Source: Myxococcales bacterium UBA5297
GTDB lineage: Bacteria; Myxococcota; Myxococcia; Myxococcales; UBA5297
Assembly: GCA_002408385.1 (NCBI GenBank)
Contig: DHSB01000063.1
Span: 1 to 13,577, forward strand
Length of the DNA: 13,577 nucleotides
Direction of reading: 5' to 3'
The notes under the pieces were generated by a model that made no database searches, was not told where the DNA came from, and saw only the letters and a list, made by a program, of their open reading frames with translations. Below are positions 7,477-13,440 of this stretch, piece after piece; positions within the stretch are counted from its first letter, which is position 1, and each line of letters begins with the position of its first letter. A program made the position numbers and the translations under genes.

Positions 7477-7842
7477 ATGAAGACCGTCTCTCGCACGCTC
7501 TTTCGCCTCCTCGGCATCGTCGCCCCGGCGGCCCTGGCGTCCTGCGGCACGCAGATTCAGCCTGCCTACGGCGTGCCGGTGCGCTTTGACATCGCGGGCA
7601 AGGTCGTTGTCCGCGACAAGGGCGTGGGCATCCCCGGCATCAAGATCGACTGCTTGAAGGCCGATCAACAGCCCTTCACCGCGGCCTACTCGGAGAAGGA
7701 CGGGCAGTTCGGGGTCTACGGCATCTGCGACCAGCTCCGCGCAGAGGACATCGATGGAGCCGAGAACGGCGGGCCGTACCAGACGGCGACGGTCGACGTC
7801 GTCGCTGGCGACGAGAACGTGCTGATCAAGATGGAGAAGTAG
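7477..7842 (+). CDS. Small lipoprotein with a carboxypeptidase-regulatory-like beta domain
   Basis: The 121-residue product starts at ATG 7477 with GGAG at 7467-7470. It begins with a lipoprotein signal: MKTVSRTLFR, a hydrophobic core, and the lipobox LASC with acylated Cys23. The mature protein should be membrane anchored. After a short linker it reads YGVPVRFDIAGKVVVRDKG then VGIPGIKIDC, the pattern of a carboxypeptidase-regulatory-like or CnaB-type beta sandwich. This resembles short lipoproteins annotated in databases as radical-SAM-associated putative lipoproteins (YGxP followed by a GKV...IPGI segment); that link is from memory and uncertain. Cys57 and Cys85 could pair outside the cell. 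The only radical-SAM gene nearby is rlmN, a housekeeping enzyme, so I do not infer a functional pair. Function is unknown. Confidence 0.8.
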   Translation: MKTVSRTLFRLLGIVAPAALASCGTQIQPAYGVPVRFDIAGKVVVRDKGVGIPGIKIDCLKADQQPFTAAYSEKDGQFGVYGICDQLRAEDIDGAENGGPYQTATVDVVAGDENVLIKMEK

Positions 7843-7872
7843 TCGGGCTCGACAACCGCGACCCGCGGGCGA

Positions 7873-7940
7873 GGCGGAGCTGGAGCTCCGCCCTCCATCG
7901 GCGTCGGGCGGTCGTGCCTGTGACGGAGCTGGAGCTCCAT
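7873..7940. repeat. Two copies of a palindromic GGAGCTGGAGCTCC element
   Basis: GGCGGAGCTGGAGCTCCGCC (7873-7892) forms an 8-bp stem with a TGGA loop. A second copy of its core, CGGAGCTGGAGCTCC followed by a nearly identical tail (CCTCCA), starts at 7924, 49 bases later. The first copy is a perfect hairpin; the second keeps only the inner 5 bp. They lie between the convergent lipoprotein and HAD genes. They look like a REP-type dispersed repeat and may also act as a transcript end. Confidence 0.55.
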
Positions 7941-7989
7941 CCTCCAATCGTCTCCCCCTCGCGGAAGAGAGAGTCGGCTCGAACCGCGC

Positions 7990-8871
7990 CTAGGCTGCCC
8001 TCTCAGCGCCTACCCGCGAGCTCATGACCACCTCGAGCACCTGCTCGAAGCACGAGAGCCGCACCGTGGGTCTTCCGGTCCTGTCGTCGGGCGCGTGCCG
8101 CAGGTGGCGGCGGGTCGCCGACGGAGCCGAGATGATCGCCAGCCGCTCGAGGTATTCGGCCGAGACGTAGGTGCCGTACTCGGCCCAGCAGTCGAGCGCG
8201 CCCGTCTCGCGGGCCACCCGCACGTCCTTGGTCAGGCTGTCGCCGACGAAGACGACCTCCGAGGGCTCGAGGCCCAGGTCGGCGCAGATGCGCAGCAGGC
8301 CGGCCGGGTTCGGCTTCTCCAGCTCGCGCGGCAGCTCGTAGACCGGGCACCCGAGCTGGATTCCCCCGGCCTCCTCGCGCTTGCGGATCTCGGGGTCGAT
8401 TCCGCTGTCGGGGAAGGGGAAGGCGGGCAGGGTGTAGAGGGCGGTCAGCAGGCCGTCGAGCTTCATCCGCAGCGCGCGCCGCTCGGCCGGGTTTCGCGGC
8501 GCGTCGGTGAGCGCGACCACCGGCACCTCTAGCTCCTTGAGCTTGCGCAGGGTCTCGACCACGCCGCGGTAGGGCTGCAGGTACTTGCGGCGGGCGGTGC
8601 TGAAGGCCTCGCGGGCCGGGGTGATCACCAGCTTGTTGAACGAGTCGAAGTCCGAGCTGAAGTCGTCGTAGAGCGCCGACTCTTGGATGGCGAACGGGTA
8701 CTCGTTCGACTCGTAGCGCTCGTAGACCGCCTTGAGCGCCTGGGCGACCTTGATGCGCGGGAGGCCGGTAGTGCGGCACAGGCTGTCGACCATCGCCTCT
8801 ATCGACGGGACGATGTAGTCCACCCAGGAGTAGAGGGTGTTGTCCATGTCGGTGACGACCGCGCGGATCAC
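7990..8871 (-). CDS. HAD-family hydrolase (probable phosphatase)
   Basis: This 293-residue HAD-superfamily protein has all four motifs. Motif I is DMDNT (nucleophile Asp8, acid/base Asp10), motif II is ALTDA (Thr122), motif III is the Lys in LEKPNPAG (Lys186), and motif IV is VGDSLTKDV (Asp211, Asp216). A helical cap domain of about 100 residues sits between motifs I and II. The fold hydrolyses phosphate esters using Mg2+; the substrate is unknown. The preferred start is GTG 8871, with AAGGAG at 8881-8886 nine bases away, just before motif I as usual. An alternative GTG at 8952 overlaps the stop of the upstream gene by four bases (GTGA), but it has no ribosome site and would add a 27-residue Ala/Pro-rich tail. 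It is the second gene of a unit with the ADP-ribosylglycohydrolase-like gene. Confidence 0.88.
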   Translation of the reverse strand: MIRAVVTDMDNTLYSWVDYIVPSIEAMVDSLCRTTGLPRIKVAQALKAVYERYESNEYPFAIQESALYDDFSSDFDSFNKLVITPAREAFSTARRKYLQPYRGVVETLRKLKELEVPVVALTDAPRNPAERRALRMKLDGLLTALYTLPAFPFPDSGIDPEIRKREEAGGIQLGCPVYELPRELEKPNPAGLLRICADLGLEPSEVVFVGDSLTKDVRVARETGALDCWAEYGTYVSAEYLERLAIISAPSATRRHLRHAPDDRTGRPTVRLSCFEQVLEVVMSSRVGAERAA

Positions 8872-8948
8872 GAGGGGCTGCTCCTTGACACGAGGGTTGG
8901 TTCGGCAGGGCTCGAGCCCGGCAGAAGCGGCCGGTCTTCCTGCGGCTT

Positions 8949-9992
8949 TCACAGGCGGCGCCGGGGCGTCGCGCTGCCGGCGCGGGCGTAGGCGGGCTCG
9001 CGCTGCTCCATCTTCAGGTCGAAGAGCCGGTCGGCGATGAGCACCAGCCGCTCGCCGTCGAGCACGCCCTTGCGCAGCCTCGCCGGCAGGCCCATGCAGC
9101 CGAGGTGCGAGCCGGCGATGGCGCCGGCCATCGCCGCCACCGAGTCGGCGTCGCCCCCGGCGCGCAGCGCCAGGGTCATGCAGGCCCGGAAGTCGTCCGG
9201 GGCCTTGAGGAAGGCGTAGAAGGCCATCAACACCGACGGGATGACGAAGGGGCTAATCCCCGGCCAGTCGCTCTGCTGCAGCGGCGCCAGCCCGGCGCGG
9301 GCGATGACCGGCACCGCCGAGGCCGGATCGCAGCGCACGAGCTGCGGCAGCCGCTCGATCTCGCGGGCGAAGCCCTGGTCCATCTGCCCGACGACCGTGG
9401 CGACCTTGAGGCACCAGGTGTCGGCCGGTAGCCGCTCGCCGCTCAGGTTGAGCGCCACCGCGGCCGCCAGCGCCGCGCCGCCGGCCTGGGCGCGCCGGTC
9501 CTTGTGGGTGATGACCCCTTGGATCTCCGCGTCGCGGGGGATCTTGGCGAGGTCGTCGTAGTTGAGCAGCGCCAGCGGCGCGGCGCGCACCGCGGCCCCG
9601 TTGCCCGCGTTGCCGATGGGCGCTCCGGCGCTCATCCACGGCACGCCCTGCAAGAGCCGCTCGACCGACTCGGTGCAGGCCTGGCCCGCGCAGAGGATGA
9701 CCCCGTCCTTCCACAGCGCGGCCAGCCGATGGGCTATCGCGCGGCCGTCCACCCTGCCGGCGGCCAAAATGATCGCCTCGGCGACCGCCAGGGTCATCTG
9801 CGTGTCGTCGGTCCAGCGGCCCTTCTGGAAGCGGCCGCGGGGACGGGCGACGAAGTCCTCGGCGAGCTGCGGAATCCGGGCGATCGCCTCGGGCGGCGCG
9901 CCCTCGAACGGAAAGCCGAGCGCGTCGCCGATGGCGCAGCCGAGGAGGGTGGCGCGATACCGGTCGCGCAGCTCGGTAGGGGACAAAGGCAT
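8949..9992 (-). CDS. ADP-ribosylglycohydrolase family protein (DraG/ARH-like)
   Basis: This 347-residue protein has the family hallmarks. GDALG at 22-26 is followed by WTDDT at 60-64 (metal ligands Thr61, Asp62, Asp63), then GNAGNGAAVRAAPL at 127-140 and GGDADS at 279-284, with Asp281 and Asp283 completing the binuclear Mg site. Members remove ADP-ribose from proteins (arginine, serine) or act on related ADP-ribosyl compounds; crystallin-like members exist, but here the metal ligands are intact, so activity is likely. There is no signal peptide, and no NAD-dependent ADP-ribosyltransferase such as DraT is visible nearby. The ATG at 9992 has no Shine-Dalgarno sequence. The promoter at 10005-10033 ends only about 12 bases upstream, so the message should be nearly leaderless. 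A HAD phosphatase follows on the same strand. Confidence 0.93.
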   Translation of the reverse strand: MPLSPTELRDRYRATLLGCAIGDALGFPFEGAPPEAIARIPQLAEDFVARPRGRFQKGRWTDDTQMTLAVAEAIILAAGRVDGRAIAHRLAALWKDGVILCAGQACTESVERLLQGVPWMSAGAPIGNAGNGAAVRAAPLALLNYDDLAKIPRDAEIQGVITHKDRRAQAGGAALAAAVALNLSGERLPADTWCLKVATVVGQMDQGFAREIERLPQLVRCDPASAVPVIARAGLAPLQQSDWPGISPFVIPSVLMAFYAFLKAPDDFRACMTLALRAGGDADSVAAMAGAIAGSHLGCMGLPARLRKGVLDGERLVLIADRLFDLKMEQREPAYARAGSATPRRRL

Positions 9993-10004
9993 GGGCGGCG
10001 GCCG

Positions 10005-10033
10005 AGCATAGCGACCGCACCCTAGGGTCGCAA
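10005..10033 (-). promoter_or_regulatory. Sigma-70 promoter of the ADP-ribosylglycohydrolase/HAD unit, with spacer palindrome
   Basis: On the minus strand TTGCGA (10028-10033) and TATGCT (10005-10010) are separated by exactly 17 bases. Transcription should begin near 9997-9999, five to seven bases before the ATG. The spacer holds GCGACC (10011-10016) and GGTCGC (10026-10031), an inverted repeat, and within it the perfect palindrome ACCCTAGGGT (10019-10028). A repressor bound there would cover both promoter elements; this is inference from position. Confidence 0.6.
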
Positions 10034-10331
10034 TCTTCCGGTCCCCGCGGAGGCGCGCTCCCTCGCCGGGCGCGGCTAACCCCGCGAAAACCCGGGGAGG
10101 CCTGCGCCCGCCGCTTCTGACGGCGGGAGCGGCGGGTCGGGCCGTGAAGATAGGTCGAAGAATCGAATCCTTCGAGCGACGACCGGTCCGCCGGAGCGCC
10201 AGCCTTCGTGTTGGCGGCCCGGCGCACCGGATACAAGTGCCGGCTGCGCCTCTCTCTCGCTCGCCCCGGCTACGGACTCGGGGTGAGCGGGTAGGGAGCC
10301 GGCTGCTCTTCCGACACCTCTCGAACAGCGG
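10034..10331. other. Intergenic region with several hairpins, no gene
   Basis: Nothing here looks coding. It holds CCCGCCGCT/AGCGGCGGG (10107-10115 with 10128-10136), CCCCG/CGGGG (10080-10084 with 10093-10097) and an 11-bp stem with one G-T pair (10258-10268 with 10279-10289). The last lies about 45 bases past the S1 gene stop on the minus strand and may end that transcript, although no T-run follows. Confidence 0.45.
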
Positions 10332-11525
10332 CTATTGGCCCTCGCGGGCCTCCTTCTCGCGCAGCGCCTCGCCGAGCGTCGTCGTCAGCTCCTCGCCGCG
10401 ACCCTCGCCCGGCTCCTCGGAGACCGGCACCAGCGGCGAGAGCGAGACGCGCCGGTTGTCCCAGTCGACCGGGCCGACGAGCACGTCGAGCTCCTGGCCC
10501 ACCGAGACCAGGTTCTCGGGGTTGTCGACCCTGCGGCCGCCGGCCAGATCGCTCACGTGGATCAGCCCGTCGACCCCGGGCACCAGCTCGACGAAGACGC
10601 CGAAGGGCTGGATGCCGACGATCTTGCCGCGGAAGGCGGCCCCCTCGGTCAGCCAGGCGCGGGCGGCCTCCCAGGGGTCGGCCTCGAGCGACTTGAGCGA
10701 GACGGTCACCCGGGGGCGCCGCTTGCCCTCGCCCAGGTCCACCTTGAGCACCTGGACCTCGAGCTCCTGGCCGGGCTTGAGCACGTCGGCCGGCTTGCTG
10801 ATGCGCCGGCGGGTCACCTCGCTGGTTGGCAAGAGCGCGTCGACCCCGCCGACGTCCACGAAGGCGCCGAAGTCGTGCAGCGAGGCGACCACCCCGTGGA
10901 CGGTCTGGCCCTCGGCGATTCTGGCGAGCGTCTCCTGGGCCTTGGCGCTGCGCTCCTCGTCCATCAGCGCCCGCCGGGAGACGACCACCTGGCGGCCGCG
11001 CAGGTCGTGGACCTTGAAGCTCATGCGCTGGCCGACGAACTTGGACAGGTCGTCCGGGGCGCGGGTGTCGATCTGCGACATGGGGCAGAAGGCGCGCACC
11101 CCGCCGATCTGCACCTCGAGGCCGCCGCGGTTGTAGCCGCGCACCACGCCGGTGACCGTGCGCCCCTCGCGCTTGGCCTCGGCGAGGTACTGGCGTCCGA
11201 GCCGGCCGCCGGGCACTTGCGAGGTGATTCGGGCCGGTTCGCCCTCGCTCCCCTCGTCGATAACCGTCCCCTCGACCTCGTCGCCGACCGCGACGCGCAG
11301 CGGCTCGCCCTCGGTGGTCACCTCCGACAGGCTCAGCAGCGCCTCGCGCTTTGCCCCGAGGTCGACGATAGCCTCGCGCTCGCCGACCGACAGGACGGTC
11401 CCCTTGACCCGGTCGCCCTTGGCGATGGTCACCCGCGCCTTGGCGAGGCTCTCCTCTAGAAGCTGCTCGAACGAGGGTTCCTGCTCTCCGCCCGCGGTCC
11501 CGCCACCCATCCCTAGCTCTGCCAT
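10332..11525 (-). CDS. RNA-binding protein with four S1 domains (ribosomal protein S1-like)
   Basis: This 397-residue protein consists of four S1 (OB-fold) RNA-binding domains at about 34-103, 118-186, 204-279 and 293-364. The third and fourth are the most canonical, with HDFGAFVDVGGVDALLPTSEV and PFGVFVELVPGVDGLIHVSDL-like cores (each spanning about 20 residues). The N-terminal 30 residues and the C-terminal 35 residues are Gly/Glu-rich and probably flexible. Full ribosomal protein S1 of Gram-negative bacteria has six domains and about 550 residues, so this is a shorter paralogue that could aid translation initiation, RNA turnover or transcription elongation; I do not call it rpsA. The start is ATG 11525; a GTG two codons upstream (11531) gives nearly the same protein. 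Neither has a strong ribosome site: GGGTG lies just before. It is divergent from the lamin-tail gene. Confidence 0.88.
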   Translation of the reverse strand: MAELGMGGGTAGGEQEPSFEQLLEESLAKARVTIAKGDRVKGTVLSVGEREAIVDLGAKREALLSLSEVTTEGEPLRVAVGDEVEGTVIDEGSEGEPARITSQVPGGRLGRQYLAEAKREGRTVTGVVRGYNRGGLEVQIGGVRAFCPMSQIDTRAPDDLSKFVGQRMSFKVHDLRGRQVVVSRRALMDEERSAKAQETLARIAEGQTVHGVVASLHDFGAFVDVGGVDALLPTSEVTRRRISKPADVLKPGQELEVQVLKVDLGEGKRRPRVTVSLKSLEADPWEAARAWLTEGAAFRGKIVGIQPFGVFVELVPGVDGLIHVSDLAGGRRVDNPENLVSVGQELDVLVGPVDWDNRRVSLSPLVPVSEEPGEGRGEELTTTLGEALREKEAREGQ

Positions 11526-11885
11526 GTGCACCCAATGTCGAGCGCCTCGCGGGGCGCCGCCGAAGTGTGGTCCCAGGTGGAAGACCGCCCGTCGGTCTTC
11601 CCTTCACGCAGCGTTCATCGCCGTCGTGCGAGCTAATGCTGGGCACGCCTGCCAACCGCGCCAAGCGGCTCGCATTTCGGATGGCAGGCGTGCGCAAAGC
11701 AGGCGCGCCGGGTGCGCTCTCGACACTTGTCCGAAGGGCGCGCCCGTGCCTGCGAGCCGGAGTGCGCGGCAGCGCCCGGGAAGGCGCGCCGAGGCGCCCG
11801 GGCGGTAGGCAAAGAGGCGAAGCCGCGGAGGCTGCGCTACCCTGGGAGTCGGAAGCGAAGCGGGGCCGAGAGGAGGCGTCCGGAG
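11526..11885. other. Divergent intergenic region, 360 bases, no gene
   Basis: It separates the start of the S1-domain gene from that of the lamin-tail gene, so it must hold both promoters, but I found no near-consensus sigma-70 pair on either strand. It contains the long inverted repeat at 11643-11693, a direct repeat GCGCCCGGG (11772-11780 and 11794-11802) and the AGGAGG ribosome site (11871-11876) of the lamin-tail gene. The lamin-tail frame is open through the second half, but that translation is Arg-rich and precedes the signal peptide, so it is treated as non-coding. Confidence 0.5.
11643..11693. repeat. Perfect 12-bp inverted repeat with nested hairpin
   Basis: GCACGCCTGCCA (11643-11654) pairs with TGGCAGGCGTGC (11682-11693) across 27 bases. 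The loop contains a second small hairpin, CCGC-GCCAA-GCGG (11656-11668). It sits about 120 bases upstream of the S1-domain gene start and about 190 before the lamin-tail gene. It may be a protein-binding site for divergent control or an RNA structure in a leader; no T-run suggests a terminator. Confidence 0.5.
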
Positions 11886-13163
11886 GTGACGAGCAGGCCG
11901 AAGAACCGAGCCTGGGAGCTGCCGCTCGCGCGGCTCGCCTTCGCCGCGGCGCTGCTGGCCGGGCTCGCCTGTGGCGAGAAGGCCGAGCCGGACCTGGGCA
12001 CGATGCGCCGGGCGCTCGGCCCGGGCGAGCTCTTCATCAACGAGGTCCACGCCAACCCCGACGCGGTCTCCGGCGACACCAACGGCGACGGGGTGCTCAG
12101 CGAGAACCAGGACGAGTTCGTCGAGCTGGTCAACGCGACCTCCTCGCCGCTCGAGGTCTCGGGGGTGAGCCTCTCCGACGCCACCTCTTCGCGCTTCACC
12201 TTCCCGCCCGGCGCCGTCATCCCCGCCGGCGAGGCCGCGGTCGTCTTCGGCGGCGGCGCGCCCCGGGGCGACTTCGGCAACGCGGCGCGCTTCGGCCTGG
12301 TCTTCACCGCCTCGCTCGGCCTCAACAACTCCACGCCCGACCACGTGGTCATCCAGCAGGGCGCGGTCGAGCTCGACCGGGTCGAGTTCGCCAATCCGGC
12401 CGACGGCATCTCGCTCAACCGCAACCCCGACGGCGACCCGGCCGGCGCCCTGGTCGCGCACGACACCGTGCCCGGGGCCGTCGGGGGCTACAGCCCGGGC
12501 GCGCGCGTGGACGGCCGGCCGTTCGCGCGCCACCTCTTCGGCGCCGACCCCGAGATCGGGCTCACCTCTGGCGGCGTCGCCGTCGAGATCAGCGGGAGCG
12601 GCTTCTCCGAAGGCCTGCTCGCGGTCCACTTCAAGCGCCAGGGCGCCATCGCCGCCTCGCCCGGGTTCCAGCGCCGCTCGAGCAGCCTCGTCGTCGCGGT
12701 CGCCCCGCCTTTCACCGAGGGGCCGGTGGACCTCGAGGTCGTCGACGACGAGGGCAGCATCGTCGGCGCGGGGCTCTTTACCTACGTCACCAGCTTCCCG
12801 TCGCCCGACGCCGGACTCCCACCGGATGCCGGGCTGCCGAGGGATGCGGGCCTGCCACCGGATGCCGGACTGCCGAGGGATGCGGGTCTGCCACCGGATG
12901 CCGGGCTGCCGAGGGACGCGGGAGTGCTGCCGCACGACGCCGGCCTCGAGCCCGACGCGGGCGTGGCGCCCGAGCCGGAACTGGACTCGGGCTTTCCGCC
13001 GATCGACCTGCCGGAGCCCGAGCTGGACGAGCCGGACGCCGGCAGGCGGCCCGCGGCGCCCGCGCCGGCGCCCGACGGCGCTCTCGGCTGCAGCGCCGGC
13101 GGAGCGGGAGGGTGGGGATTCGGCCTGCTGGCGCTCTTCGGCTTGGGGCGCCGCCGGCGCTGA
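11886..13163 (+). CDS. Exported lamin-tail and IPT/TIG domain protein with MYXO-CTERM anchor
   Basis: The 425-residue protein starts at GTG 11886 with a strong AGGAGG (11871-11876). Residues 1-29 are a signal sequence (ELPLARLAFAAALLAGLAC). Cys29 could be lipidated, but Gly at -3 is a poor lipobox, so signal peptidase I cleavage is also possible. A lamin-tail domain spans about 46-175 (LFINEVHANPD, with a calcium-site-like DTNGDGVLSENQDE and then FVELVN). An IPT/TIG immunoglobulin-like domain spans about 221-301. A PDAGLP/RDAGLP repeat linker at 306-360 leads to a Pro/Glu-rich stalk. The end has Cys402 (GCSAGGAGG), a hydrophobic stretch (411-421) and RRRR at 422-425, the MYXO-CTERM layout used for cell-surface sorting in Myxococcota. 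It is probably an outer-surface protein of unknown ligand. The frame is open upstream to 11712 without a plausible start. Confidence 0.9.
   Translation: MTSRPKNRAWELPLARLAFAAALLAGLACGEKAEPDLGTMRRALGPGELFINEVHANPDAVSGDTNGDGVLSENQDEFVELVNATSSPLEVSGVSLSDATSSRFTFPPGAVIPAGEAAVVFGGGAPRGDFGNAARFGLVFTASLGLNNSTPDHVVIQQGAVELDRVEFANPADGISLNRNPDGDPAGALVAHDTVPGAVGGYSPGARVDGRPFARHLFGADPEIGLTSGGVAVEISGSGFSEGLLAVHFKRQGAIAASPGFQRRSSSLVVAVAPPFTEGPVDLEVVDDEGSIVGAGLFTYVTSFPSPDAGLPPDAGLPRDAGLPPDAGLPRDAGLPPDAGLPRDAGVLPHDAGLEPDAGVAPEPELDSGFPPIDLPEPELDEPDAGRRPAAPAPAPDGALGCSAGGAGGWGFGLLALFGLGRRRR
12804..12929 (+). repeat. In-frame 36-bp tandem repeat (PDAGLPRDAGLP linker)
   Basis: Three 36-bp units begin at 12822, 12858 and 12894, preceded by a half unit at 12804. 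Each encodes PDAGLP followed by RDAGLP; the third diverges at its end (RDAGVL). Units 1 and 2 differ at only a few bases, so the array is recently expanded or homogenised. The length is a multiple of three, so copy-number change keeps the frame and would only alter the length of the stalk between the IPT/TIG domain and the membrane anchor. Confidence 0.9.
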
Positions 13164-13440
13164 AGCTGCGGGCGTCCTCCGGGCGAGTCTCGACCCGCTT
13201 CCGCCTGGAGCGGGCCGAGAGGCTCGATGGACCGACTCGAGGTCCGGTCGGCGCCGGCGCGCTGGAGCGTCAACCGAGCCGGGGTGACGGAAGACGCCTG
13301 AGCTCCGGACATGCGTGGCCCGGCGCGCGTCGGCTCCGAGTTGTTGGCCGGCCGATTGATCGCCTTGTTCTTTCTCGGAGGAAGCCGAAGAGTTGCCTGA
13401 GGTCCCGGTCAATAACGTTACCTAAGCGCCCGGTCGCACA
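13164..13440. other. Intergenic region after the lamin-tail gene, no gene seen
   Basis: It contains a small hairpin about 30 bases after the stop (CCCGCT at 13194-13199 with AGCGGG at 13209-13214) that may end the lamin-tail transcript, and an AT-richer patch with the palindrome TAACGTTA (13413-13420) just before the tandem-repeat array. No coding frame on either strand is supported by a ribosome site or domain. Confidence 0.45.

Noticed and set aside
11604..13412. A 602-codon minus-strand open frame opposite the lamin-tail gene
   Set aside because: It is the antisense shadow of a strongly supported plus-strand gene with signal peptide, domains and sorting tail. Its translation is low-complexity Arg/Ala/Val-rich, as expected from GC-rich third-position bias.
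13405..13430. Possible integron attC-like site around TAACGTTA
   Set aside because: The conserved core and inverse-core boxes with the right bases and spacing are not present, and there is no integrase.
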